Virus record (IMG/VR): IMGVR_UViG_3300046009_000811
Location: 1-37,129 of that record
Length of the DNA stretch: 37,129 nucleotides
From: a virus
Reading direction: 5' to 3' (one strand)
Below, one piece after another: positions 1 to 9,206 of this stretch; position 1 is the stretch's first letter; each line of letters starts with the position of its first letter. Below the pieces are notes generated by a model, which saw nothing but the letters and a program-made list of their open reading frames with translations, ran no database searches and had not been told where the DNA came from. A program made the translations under genes and the position numbers.

Positions 1-3
1 TCG

Positions 4-216
4 ATGGTCACAGCAGAGGCAATTAAAAGCGCAAACTCCGCGCTTCTCGGCGTCCAGCTAGGAAAAATTTGTTTGAAGAATAATATTCCGGCTAAGGAAG
101 TCGCGGAGTTTTTTGATGTGAGTAGGATGACGGTGTATAACTGGTTTAAGGGTGAAACCATCGTCTCCCCTAGGCACATAGATAAAATGCACAAACTGAT
201 CCAAAAATTATCATAA
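4..216 (+). CDS. Small helix-turn-helix DNA-binding protein (Cro/XRE-like)
   Basis: This 70-residue protein is probably a DNA-binding regulator. Residues about 28-52 read as a helix-turn-helix (IPAKEVAEFFDVSRMTVYNW): a short helix, a turn, and a recognition helix starting at the SRMTVYNW segment, followed by a basic loop and a C-terminal helix. The ATG at position 4 gives a compact, family-sized protein, but the frame is open to the window edge, so a start further left cannot be excluded. It lies upstream of the primase on the same strand with an 87-base gap, which suggests it belongs to the early region and may regulate it. No operator was identified. Confidence 0.72.
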   Translation: MVTAEAIKSANSALLGVQLGKICLKNNIPAKEVAEFFDVSRMTVYNWFKGETIVSPRHIDKMHKLIQKLS

Positions 217-303
217 GTTTAAGAGAAGGCTAGGTTAGCTACCGAAAAGGGTGCACGCCGTCACACCCCTGCCTATCTCATCTTGACGGTTATAAGGACG
301 GCT

Positions 304-3156
304 ATGCTTTCAAGGAAAGAGTTTCTTGCTCTGGTGTTACCGCCTCTTTCAGAAGGGGAACACTATTGCAGTTGGGGGAACAAGAAGGTAGGGGACAAGG
401 ATCTAATACGTCAGCGGTTCACGACCACCATAGAGGGGTTGAGCGACTTAGCAGACGGGCTACAAGCGGATGTATTCAACGCGTTCTTTGGTCTAGCGAA
501 GTACGGTCCGGCAGAGAACGGTAGGTTTGCAACCAATGCCATCGCCCTGAAATCTTTTTTCATAGACTTAGACTGCGGTGAGGGTAAGCCCTACGCAGAT
601 ATTGCCGAAGGTCTGGCGGCACTAAAAAAGTTTTGTAAAGAAGTTAAGCTACCACGCCCCACCATTCTCCAATCAGGCCGTGGTGCGCATGTGTACTGGA
701 TCCTTGAAGAGCCTATGGAGCGCAAGGAATGGAAGTTGCATGCCGAGCGACTGAAAGATCTGTGTGAAGAATACGACTTCAAGATCGACCGTGCCGTGCC
801 AGCAGATGCCGCACGCGTGCTCAGGATGCCTGAAAGCAACCACGTCAAAGATCCGAGCAACCCAATACCGTGCGTAATTTTGCATTTAGCTCCGTTGGTT
901 TCAAACGAGAGCATCAAAGAACTCCTGGCACCCACCGACGAGATACTACGGGTAGCCAACAAGGCTGAGTTCAAACGTACGATGGACCCCGTGACCCTTG
1001 CACTCATAGGGGCCAGCCAATCGAACTTCAAAGACATCCTCATCAAGTCGGTTCAGGGTACAGGTTGCAACCAGATACTGAACATCTACGAGAATCAAAA
1101 CGACCTGGAAGAGCCGTTGTGGAGAGCAGGGCTGTCGATTGCTCAGCAGTGCGCCGACAGAGACAAAGCCATCCACATCATAAGTAAGAGGCACCCAGAG
1201 TATTCACCGGAGATCACTGAGCGCAAGGCCAACGACACCAAAGGCCCATACACCTGTGAGACGTTCAAGAAGTTAAACCCATCTGGGTGCGACGGGTGCC
1301 AGCATAAGATCACATCCCCAATACAGTTAGGCCGTGAGATTGTCGAGGCTTCCGAAGAAGATAACGTGGTGAGCGGTGTCGAGGAAGCCACCAAAGAGAC
1401 CAAGACCTACAACATACCCAAGTACCCGTTTCCGTTTTTCCGTGGCAAGAATGGCGGCATATTCATCCATACCAAAGACGAGGCCGGTAACGACAAAGAC
1501 GAAGTTGTTTATCCGTACGACTTCTACGTAGTAAAACGCATGAACGACCCAGACATAGGTGAGACCCTGCTGCTACGTCTGCACCTGCCTATGGATGGAG
1601 TGCGAGAGTTCATCATGCCGCTGGCTTCGGTGCTGGCTAAAGATAAATTCAGAGACACCGTTGCTTCTCATGGCTTGGCCGTGCTCAGCAAGCAACAGGA
1701 CGCCCTTATGTTTTACGTATCTAAATGGGTAGACGAGTTACAAATGACAGCAAAAGCAGAGAAGGCACACAAACAATTTGGCTGGTTGGAAGACGACTCA
1801 GCGATCATAGTCGGAGACAGAGAAATCCGTGCGGCTGAAATCGCATATAGCCCACCCTCTTCACCAACGCTCCCGCTGGTGCCATTGTTTTCTCCCAAGG
1901 GCGACTTTCACGTGTGGAAAGAAGTTGTCAACGCGTACGGTCGTGAAGGAATGGAGAACAGGGCGTTCGCTTTCTTCATGGGTTTTGGCTGTCTGCTCAT
2001 GAAGTTCACCGCCTTGGATGGGTTCTGCCTAAATCTGATGAGCCGCCAATCTGGTTCTGGAAAGACAACAATCCTGCACGCCATCAACAGTATCTATGGC
2101 AGACCGAAAGAACTAATGCTTTCCCCGAAGGACACGTACAACGCCAGGATGCAACGGCTAGGGGTGCTACAGAACTTTGCCGCCACGATGGACGAGATCA
2201 CCAACATGCCACCTGATGTTATGTCTCAACAACTCTACGACGTGACATCTGGCAGGGCCAAGCATAGGCTGAAGCAACACGACAACGCAGAACGCCTCAA
2301 CCACACTAAGTGGGCAACTGGATTGATAACTACTTCCAATAGTTCTGTGCCTGATGCGTTGCTATCTATTAAGAGTTTTCCAGAAGGAGAACTTATGCGG
2401 GTGCTTGAGATCGGCGTGCAAGCCGACCCGTATGACGACCCGAACTGGTCACGAGACCACTTTGGCAAACTACTTACCAACTACGGTCACGCAGTCCAAC
2501 CCTATTCCCAGGCCATAGTTAGTCACCTTCCTTTTGTACGGGATCAGATGGCAGAGATGCACCGGCGTATTGATGCGGCCACCGAGGCTAAAAGTACCGA
2601 GCGGTTCTGGACTGCCATGAGCATGCTATCTATCGTTGGCGGCTCGTTTGCCAAGCAGTTGGGATTGCACGACATACCCATCAAACCCGTCTTTAACTTT
2701 GCCGTTGACCTGATTAAAGAGACACGGAACCGCAACAAGCAGTACATGTTTGACAGCGATGATTACCTTGGCGGCTTCCTACAAAAACACTTTAACGAAA
2801 TACTGGTCATCAACGGCAACCGAGACAACAAAACCGGGCTGGAGCATGCACCCATACGGGAACCCAGAGGCGCATTGACCGTGCGCTACGAGCCGGACAC
2901 CAAGATGCTGTACGTGGTGCTCAAGACCTACCGGCAGGATTGCGCAAAAGACTTTGTCAACTTTGAAGAGTCTCTGTATCCGTACCGCAAATCAAAAGCC
3001 CTCGTGGGTATCAAGAAGAAACGCATGACGGCAGGCACTGTGGCTAACACCCAGGCGGCAGTTAACGCCCTGTGCTTTGACACCACCAAACTAGAGTTCT
3101 TTACAGACGTAGTCCTTATGCACAATGCGGATACTGAACATACCTCTGCTGATTGA
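304..3156 (+). CDS. Primase-helicase fusion (AEP-type primase plus P-loop helicase)
   Basis: This is a replication protein predicted to make primers and unwind the phage DNA. Counting from the TTG at 283, the N-terminal half has the three archaeo-eukaryotic primase motifs: DLD at 95-97 after a hydrophobic strand, SGRGAH at 131-136, and a hydrophobic-D motif at D169 (FKID). A possible metal site follows at C325, C336, C339 and H341. The C-terminal half has a Walker A (QSGSGKTT, about 589-596), a Walker B (ATMDE, about 634-638) and a sensor-like LITTSN segment, as in SF3/DUF927-type phage helicases. I chose the ATG at 304 (950 residues) over the TTG at 283 because AAGGA at 294-298 sits five bases before it. 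The gene overlaps the next one by 32 bases. Confidence 0.88.
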   Translation: MLSRKEFLALVLPPLSEGEHYCSWGNKKVGDKDLIRQRFTTTIEGLSDLADGLQADVFNAFFGLAKYGPAENGRFATNAIALKSFFIDLDCGEGKPYADIAEGLAALKKFCKEVKLPRPTILQSGRGAHVYWILEEPMERKEWKLHAERLKDLCEEYDFKIDRAVPADAARVLRMPESNHVKDPSNPIPCVILHLAPLVSNESIKELLAPTDEILRVANKAEFKRTMDPVTLALIGASQSNFKDILIKSVQGTGCNQILNIYENQNDLEEPLWRAGLSIAQQCADRDKAIHIISKRHPEYSPEITERKANDTKGPYTCETFKKLNPSGCDGCQHKITSPIQLGREIVEASEEDNVVSGVEEATKETKTYNIPKYPFPFFRGKNGGIFIHTKDEAGNDKDEVVYPYDFYVVKRMNDPDIGETLLLRLHLPMDGVREFIMPLASVLAKDKFRDTVASHGLAVLSKQQDALMFYVSKWVDELQMTAKAEKAHKQFGWLEDDSAIIVGDREIRAAEIAYSPPSSPTLPLVPLFSPKGDFHVWKEVVNAYGREGMENRAFAFFMGFGCLLMKFTALDGFCLNLMSRQSGSGKTTILHAINSIYGRPKELMLSPKDTYNARMQRLGVLQNFAATMDEITNMPPDVMSQQLYDVTSGRAKHRLKQHDNAERLNHTKWATGLITTSNSSVPDALLSIKSFPEGELMRVLEIGVQADPYDDPNWSRDHFGKLLTNYGHAVQPYSQAIVSHLPFVRDQMAEMHRRIDAATEAKSTERFWTAMSMLSIVGGSFAKQLGLHDIPIKPVFNFAVDLIKETRNRNKQYMFDSDDYLGGFLQKHFNEILVINGNRDNKTGLEHAPIREPRGALTVRYEPDTKMLYVVLKTYRQDCAKDFVNFEESLYPYRKSKALVGIKKKRMTAGTVANTQAAVNALCFDTTKLEFFTDVVLMHNADTEHTSAD

Positions 3157-3325
3157 GTGGGATAAATTTAAACCAGGCACCTCATTCTTCGTGCCTTGCA
3201 TAGACCGCAAGCTAACCCAGCGGTTCGTGGAGGAAGAGGCCAACCGCCTGAAGTTTAAAGTTGTTTCCAAACAAGTTATTGAGAAGGGCGTATACGGTTT
3301 ACGCGTCTGGAGAGTTGAGGCATAA
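3125..3325 (+). CDS. Conserved-looking 66-residue protein after the primase
   Basis: This small soluble protein is encoded in another frame over the last 32 bases of the primase gene and ends just before a strong terminator. It reads LLIEWDKFKPGTSFFVPCID, then an amphipathic segment with many charged residues, and finishes GLRVWRVEA. Most of the frame lies outside the primase, so it is unlikely to be a shadow. I recall similar WDKF..G.SFFVPC proteins downstream of phage primases but know no function. A role in replication is only an inference from position. The ribosome-binding site is poor, so translation may be coupled to the primase. Confidence 0.68.
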   Translation: MRILNIPLLIEWDKFKPGTSFFVPCIDRKLTQRFVEEEANRLKFKVVSKQVIEKGVYGLRVWRVEA

Positions 3326-3367
3326 TCGCCTTGCACTCTCTTCTTTATGCTTTCTCCTTGAAAGTGA

Positions 3368-3404
3368 CCCCACTGGTTCCTCCCTCCTCCAGTGGGGTTT
3401 TTTT
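3368..3404 (+). terminator. Rho-independent terminator ending the rightward early operon
   Basis: The arms CCCCACTGG (3368-3376) and CCAGTGGGG (3389-3397) form a perfect 9-bp stem with a 12-base pyrimidine-rich loop, followed by seven Ts (3398-3404). The T-run is only on the plus strand, so the signal stops rightward transcription. The leftward late operon reaches its last stop codon at 3403-3405, and its transcript would form the same stem without a U-tract. Confidence 0.92.
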
Positions 3405-6400
3405 ATTCTTCCAACAGATCTTCTATCTCGGGCATCAGACTCTTGTTGAACCGCACGCCATTGATCGTGTTCTGTTCATAGGCTTCCCGTGCACGTTGGG
3501 ACCTGTCTAATGTCTCTGGTGTAATCCTGGCGGCTGGGTCTTTACGTGCCTCATTAAAACTGTCTATGTCGGTTTGGACTTCCTGCATCAAATCGTAGTC
3601 CCCAGCCCTGCGTGCCATGTCGTACTTATTGAGCAGTTGTGACCTACGGGTAAGCACGTCGCGCTCATACTCCTTCTTCATGGACACTTTTTCGTAGGCA
3701 GCAGACAGGTCAGCGGGGCCAAATCCAATCATCTGCATGAGTGCGTTGTAAGCAGACACATCTTCAATGATCGGTTCACCCTTGAGATTGAGGGCACCTT
3801 CGGACATGTACCGCATACCCTTCATACCGTTACGAATGAAGCTGGGCACCATTGATTCAATACCACGAACTACTTCTCCCTGCGCCACCAGTTCTGCACC
3901 GCGACCAGCACCGATGGCAAACGACCCGACCGGACCAAAAGCCTGAGACATAGCAGTCAGCACATACCCGTGCTCAGCGACGCTACGGGGGTCATCGCGG
4001 AAGATTAGATCGTTAGCAACACCCACACGGTTGGCAATTTCTAGGTTGGTCGCGTAGTTGACGCCGCCCTTGTAGAGCAGATCACCAAAGAAATCACGCA
4101 GTTCTACGTCAAGATCAAACGGCTCATCCTCATCACCAAAGAGTGCGTTGATCATGGTGGATAGAGTCGACACAGCACCCATGAACGGCAAACCTTTGAT
4201 GCCAGCAAAAGCCATAGTCATGCCGTAGATACCAAGTAATTGCCGACGTGCCTCACGCTGGATGGCAGGGGTCTCACCTTTAAATGCTTGGTGGAAGGCA
4301 CGTGCGACTACAAACGCCGAGTTCCAAATGAACGACTTAAACGTGAAGAACACCCGACCGGCTGGGTGCTGCATGTAACGCGGAGCTGTAGCGGAAAGAC
4401 CTGACGTATTGATTTGTTTGGTGGTGTTGATGGCATACCGGATGGCATCTTGTTGGTTCATGGGTTTTATACCCAGTGCAGCATTACCCTTCAAAGCTAA
4501 GTCGTAAGCAGCAATAGCCGTAGCACCACGGTTCAATACTTCAGTCTTGGCAAACGGAATAGACAGTCCATCCATGATCCGAGCTTTCAGCCCAGTAAAT
4601 TCAGATGTTGCTTCGCGTCTGCCCTCCAGCACCTCTCTAGCCAGCGTGTGTTCTAGCTGCGCATGGTTAGATAACTCATCAAACAACTTTTGGTACTTAG
4701 GAGGAACCTTGTTGTTGAAGATGTAATTGATGGCTACTTTGGATGAGTTGAACAATGCACCACTTGCTTTATCAAACCCAAACTTTGCCCCCAGGATAGA
4801 CCAGGAGAACATTGGCACCGTCGTCAAGTTGATGAGTGCGGATGAGATGTTACCGGCAATGTAGTTGAAATAGCTGAAGGTCGTGGCTGCACTGACCAAA
4901 CTGCCGTAGGTCGGGTTATGGAAAAACGCTGCTTGATCTACAACGTTTTGTGCGGCTGTGTACGCTCCGCTACCTGCCTCGGCTACTTCAGCGGCTTCCC
5001 CTTCTAAGGCTACACCACGTAGTGCCTTATCAATTTCTGGGTTGTACTTACTAGCAGAAAGTTTGCGTGCCCATTTGATCATCGTCTCCCCATAACCACG
5101 GACGATGTCTCGTTCCATACCACGCACGTTGTCGGCTTTCATAAAGTTTTTGGCCAACGACTCTGCGGGGAACAGCGCAAGATAAGACTGGTATACGCTA
5201 TTTTTGAGCGCGTCACTAGCCCCCTGCTTGTTCAACTGGTTCATCACCCCAACAATAAAAGACCCAGGGGGTAGGCTACCTTGGGTGAACTGAGCCTCAT
5301 TTATGTTGCGGTACGCTTTGTGAGGTTTGTTTTTTAGTTGAGTATTTATGAACGCTGCACGCTCACGTTCGGATTGGAAAGCCTGTACTGCACGCTCGCC
5401 GTTCTCATCGTACTCAACCCAAAAATCACCTTGGCGTAAGAATGGAATGTAGGCTATTTGACGCTTACGTGCTTCGTACTGTGCTCTTAACTTTTGCCGA
5501 ATAGACGGATCCTGAACGGAGTTAAGAAGAATGTCTTCGTACTCGTTTATCGCGTCGTTGTACGACTTACGGATGTCTTTGTAAACCTGCTGCACATCTT
5601 CAGGCAGGCTATCGTAGATTTGCTTTAGCTTGTTGTACTCAGCTACCTGTGCAGGGCTAGGTTTAAAGTTCGGGTCAATCGGGTCCACTTGCGCAAGACG
5701 GGCGTCATAGGCCATGTCATTCATGCGCTCCATAGCCTGCGGGTGCTTCTGTGCTACCTTGGTAAACCGTTTGTAGTTCTCGTTAATTTGTTCGATGCGC
5801 TGCTCTTGCGTGCCGTTGCGTCGCTCAAGAGCGTCAATTAGCTTTTGAAGTGAGGGAAGCTGAGCGCCATAGATTTCATTTATGTTATCCAGCCGTAGTA
5901 AGCCCATAGCTATGGACTTGACATCCCCCGGCATGTTGGAAATGTAGTTACGCGTGTTCTCTACAAGCCGCCCAGTTAGGCTAGGCATTGCCTGACCCAT
6001 CATCCCCACACCCTTAAACCCACGGCGCATACCGTTAGGGGTGCTCAAGAACAAAAGATCCGAAGGCGTAGGTGGCACATCAGCCGACATATCCACGGCA
6101 CGGCTGACTAATTCGATGCCCCGCTTGTATGAGTTAGTGCCTTTGCTAAACCCAAAGAACTCAGCCAAAGTCTGCATGATGCGCTTAAACAGGCTCTCGC
6201 TCTTAGGTGCCTTGATGGTCTTAAGAAGTGCTTGGAACTCTGGGTTACTGACCAACTCTGCAGCAAATTCTTGGAGGTTTTCTCCACCGTACGCATTACC
6301 CAACTGATTTCTGATCTGCTCAAAGAAGTTACCAAACTCCTTACTCAAAGGCAGATTCCGGTTGTTAAGCACGTGGGAGATGGCAGCGTGCACTAACTCG

Positions 6401-9204
6401 TGCAACACCGTGTGCTCATTCATCCCAACATCGGGATTGATGGTTATGGTATCTGTGCGTGGGTCGTACGAGCCTGCTTTGTTACCTTCTACTGCACCCA
6501 ACTGGATCTTAGTCTTCAGGTTCAGACTCTTGATCTTGGCAAGGATGCGCTGCACGTCTTTGTTATCGGTGCCAGCTTTTAAGTTGTCGATAACACCTTT
6601 TAGATTGCCAGTCTCAACCAACGCACGGCCAGCATCATTAAGATCAGGTCCACGATGCTCAGGCAGGAAGAGTGTCTCGCCAGTCTTCTCAAAGTAAGCC
6701 TGGTTAAAAGCATCAAGTTCTTCGTCCGTAACTTCTGCCGTCTTGCCAGCTTTTCTTTTTGGCGGCTTGCGCTCAAATGACGTTTTGCCAGGGCGTACCT
6801 CGGCTGCTCTACGCTTACGATCTTCCAACCGCTCCCTAAACTCTGGGTCAGCCTGCACCGTGTCGAGGATCTGTGCTTTGGCTTCGCGGTTCATCTCACT
6901 GAAAATTGCTTCGCGGCGACTAGCAGGGACCGTGTTAAGTGCTGTGAAGAACTCGGCACCACCAATATCTTTTATGACTTGCTCTAGTGAAGCAAAGTCC
7001 TCTTTGTCTTTCTTACGCTTGGCCCGATCTTTTTTGGAGACTTGCTCGTCCGGTATTGCCAGCACATCTTTAAGACGGAAGAACTCATTGACTAGCTGCG
7101 GCAGGCGGATGTAGTTGTAGGCATCGGTGTCTACGAAGTCCTCAAGGTTCACATCTGCTGGGTCAATACCGACCTCGGCAAGTTCGTCAGCGGCTGCTTG
7201 CTTTATAAAATTAGTTGCCCGTCTGTCAGCCTCTTGCACTATCTCTAGTGTAGGCTTGACTGCTCCTTCTCCAACATCAGCGCGTTCAACAGTAGGTTCA
7301 ACTGTTTCCAGTTCTCCAGTGACAGGCTCTCCAGTTCTTTCGGTATCTGCACTAATAACTTCTGTTGGCACAGTAGTTGGAACGCTAGGCTCACCTGCTC
7401 CGGCGATAAATCCTGTAGTGGGTTCACTTGGCGTTACCTCCGTCGGTGCCGCAGTTGCTGGTGCTTCTTTTGTGGTCTGGAACTCAGGACGCTTGAGGTA
7501 CTCCTCAATTTTTGCAGCCGCACCTTCTGCGGGTTTACCTGATGCGTATGCCTCCAGCACACGTTTGACCTCGGCAGCGTCCTCTGGCTTAGATATATCT
7601 TTGCCAGCCAAGGGGCCATCTTCTTTTAGAATTTTGGCAGTGGGGCCAATACCGAACTGTTTACCAAAAGTTTTTAATGCGTTCTTGTCGCTACCAATAG
7701 CAGTGCTGGGTGCAGTGGGCGGTGTAACAGCAGTCTCAGTAGTAGCTGGTGCCGCAGATGGGGGCATGCCTGTAAACAAATCACCCTGACCAGTAGCCTC
7801 AGCTTCGGCAGCACGTGCAGCCTCTTGGGCTTGCAACGTATCAATTTCTTCTTTGCTGAACCCAGGCAGTGTGGCCTGCTTAGCAGCCAGGTACTTTTTA
7901 AGTTGTTCTTGGTACTTCTTTAGGTCAGCGGCTTGTCGTTTAGCTTCTTCACGGGCACGGTTAGCCGTTGCCTTTTGATCTTTGGTTGCGGCTTTTTCTG
8001 CCGCTTGAGTCAGGTTGCCCTTCTCATCAAACAATGATAGTTGCTTACCTGTAAGAGAGTCTTTGGCATCCTTGGCTGCTTTAGCTGCTACAGACTGTGG
8101 CTGTATGAGGCTTGTGTATACGCCCGTGTCCATCCCAGGCAATTGCATCTGTGGGTTGGCTAATTGAATCTGTTCGATCTCTGCTTCAGCCGCTGCAACT
8201 TCTTTACGCAATCTCGCTGCTTCTTGCCTTTGGCCACGCCTCTCTAGTGCATCAGCCATTTGCCGTTTGCGCTCAGCACCGGCACGCATAGATTCAATCC
8301 CACCACCAGTACCACCAAATGCACTACCCGCAATCGACCCACGGATGCTGGACTCGATAATCCGTTCCCATTCTTTACTGCCAAATACCTCTGGGTTCTC
8401 GTCGATGAACCGCTCAGCCGCGATACTAATAGACTCTTGTGCGCCTTCAGTCAGACCCTCAGTGCCAGCACCGGTGAATATGCCAGCCGTTGTGCCGCGC
8501 AACACACCCTTGTCCATGCCTGATTTCTCAAGCAGTTTCTCCACCACCCCTATACGCATCGGCCCAGTAAGTTGTCTGGCTAATGTGGCAGGGAGAACAG
8601 AGTCTAGGGCAGCAGACACAGAGCCAAACATAAGCGCCGTGGGTACTTCCATCTTCCCAGTTTCCTGGTAGATGTTTTGGAATATCTCTGGAGCGCTCTG
8701 GGCATACGACCCTAAAAACGTACCCGCTCCTACAGCAGCAGTCTGAGCAGCAGCACCAACGCCAGCACGGGCAGCAAGAGCACCAGCACCCACACCAGGA
8801 ATGAGAGAAGTAGCGATGTTGGGGACTTGCTCGATAACAGTTTCAAGTCCATACCCAAGAAGGTCTCCAGGACCGCCAATATCTTTGTAGGACTTATATT
8901 GCGGAGCATAGTAGGTTGCTATTTCCTCTTCTGTGGCAGCAGCTTCCCCCATCTGGCGCTTGGCGTAATCCTCAAACCCAAGAGCCTGCCCAGCCATAGC
9001 GGGGATGATGTCCCCAAACGTAGTGCCTAGCCGCTTCTTACCCCGTTCAAAAGCACGACTAGCCATCTCCCCAGTAGTAAGTTCTGCCCTAGGGATCTCA
9101 AACTCATATTTCTTAGAGAGTGCTTCTAACTGAGATTTGAACTCTTCATCAGTTATGTCATCCCTAAACCGAACAGGCCCAACTTTAGGGAGGGTAAGAA
9201 TCAT
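3403..9204 (-). CDS. Giant polyvalent ejection/internal virion protein with zincin motif
   Basis: At 1933 residues this is the largest gene, and it is the last of the late operon. The N-terminal ~300 residues mix charged helices with Gly/Ala-rich hydrophobic stretches (about 140-180 and 275-290). About 305-460 is coiled-coil rich in A/E/K/R/Q. About 470-690 is a Pro/Thr/Ala-rich linker. A zinc-peptidase motif HELVH lies at 935-939, followed by an LQEFAAELVSNP helix that could supply a third glutamate ligand. The rest is mostly helical, with hydrophobic segments near 1400-1650. The position matches the T7 gp16-type slot for injected proteins, and the build matches phage 'large polyvalent proteins'. 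Cell-wall or host-protein cleavage during DNA entry is an inference. Two bases separate it from the upstream stop. Confidence 0.82.
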   Translation of the reverse strand: MILTLPKVGPVRFRDDITDEEFKSQLEALSKKYEFEIPRAELTTGEMASRAFERGKKRLGTTFGDIIPAMAGQALGFEDYAKRQMGEAAATEEEIATYYAPQYKSYKDIGGPGDLLGYGLETVIEQVPNIATSLIPGVGAGALAARAGVGAAAQTAAVGAGTFLGSYAQSAPEIFQNIYQETGKMEVPTALMFGSVSAALDSVLPATLARQLTGPMRIGVVEKLLEKSGMDKGVLRGTTAGIFTGAGTEGLTEGAQESISIAAERFIDENPEVFGSKEWERIIESSIRGSIAGSAFGGTGGGIESMRAGAERKRQMADALERRGQRQEAARLRKEVAAAEAEIEQIQLANPQMQLPGMDTGVYTSLIQPQSVAAKAAKDAKDSLTGKQLSLFDEKGNLTQAAEKAATKDQKATANRAREEAKRQAADLKKYQEQLKKYLAAKQATLPGFSKEEIDTLQAQEAARAAEAEATGQGDLFTGMPPSAAPATTETAVTPPTAPSTAIGSDKNALKTFGKQFGIGPTAKILKEDGPLAGKDISKPEDAAEVKRVLEAYASGKPAEGAAAKIEEYLKRPEFQTTKEAPATAAPTEVTPSEPTTGFIAGAGEPSVPTTVPTEVISADTERTGEPVTGELETVEPTVERADVGEGAVKPTLEIVQEADRRATNFIKQAAADELAEVGIDPADVNLEDFVDTDAYNYIRLPQLVNEFFRLKDVLAIPDEQVSKKDRAKRKKDKEDFASLEQVIKDIGGAEFFTALNTVPASRREAIFSEMNREAKAQILDTVQADPEFRERLEDRKRRAAEVRPGKTSFERKPPKRKAGKTAEVTDEELDAFNQAYFEKTGETLFLPEHRGPDLNDAGRALVETGNLKGVIDNLKAGTDNKDVQRILAKIKSLNLKTKIQLGAVEGNKAGSYDPRTDTITINPDVGMNEHTVLHELVHAAISHVLNNRNLPLSKEFGNFFEQIRNQLGNAYGGENLQEFAAELVSNPEFQALLKTIKAPKSESLFKRIMQTLAEFFGFSKGTNSYKRGIELVSRAVDMSADVPPTPSDLLFLSTPNGMRRGFKGVGMMGQAMPSLTGRLVENTRNYISNMPGDVKSIAMGLLRLDNINEIYGAQLPSLQKLIDALERRNGTQEQRIEQINENYKRFTKVAQKHPQAMERMNDMAYDARLAQVDPIDPNFKPSPAQVAEYNKLKQIYDSLPEDVQQVYKDIRKSYNDAINEYEDILLNSVQDPSIRQKLRAQYEARKRQIAYIPFLRQGDFWVEYDENGERAVQAFQSERERAAFINTQLKNKPHKAYRNINEAQFTQGSLPPGSFIVGVMNQLNKQGASDALKNSVYQSYLALFPAESLAKNFMKADNVRGMERDIVRGYGETMIKWARKLSASKYNPEIDKALRGVALEGEAAEVAEAGSGAYTAAQNVVDQAAFFHNPTYGSLVSAATTFSYFNYIAGNISSALINLTTVPMFSWSILGAKFGFDKASGALFNSSKVAINYIFNNKVPPKYQKLFDELSNHAQLEHTLAREVLEGRREATSEFTGLKARIMDGLSIPFAKTEVLNRGATAIAAYDLALKGNAALGIKPMNQQDAIRYAINTTKQINTSGLSATAPRYMQHPAGRVFFTFKSFIWNSAFVVARAFHQAFKGETPAIQREARRQLLGIYGMTMAFAGIKGLPFMGAVSTLSTMINALFGDEDEPFDLDVELRDFFGDLLYKGGVNYATNLEIANRVGVANDLIFRDDPRSVAEHGYVLTAMSQAFGPVGSFAIGAGRGAELVAQGEVVRGIESMVPSFIRNGMKGMRYMSEGALNLKGEPIIEDVSAYNALMQMIGFGPADLSAAYEKVSMKKEYERDVLTRRSQLLNKYDMARRAGDYDLMQEVQTDIDSFNEARKDPAARITPETLDRSQRAREAYEQNTINGVRFNKSLMPEIEDLLEE

Positions 9205-9206
9205 CT

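Noticed and set aside
248-270. GGGTG...CACCC hairpin before the primase as an attenuator
   Set aside because: Only a five-pair stem with a ten-base loop and no T-run. It is too weak to call.
283-303. TTG start for the primase at 283
   Set aside because: No ribosome site precedes it at proper distance, while AAGGA lies five bases before the ATG at 304.
7127-7789. 220-codon open frame on the plus strand opposite the giant polyvalent gene
   Set aside because: It mirrors the Pro/Thr/Ala linker of the minus-strand gene. The product is Ser/Val/Ala/Gly low-complexity with no ribosome site, a shadow of biased codons.
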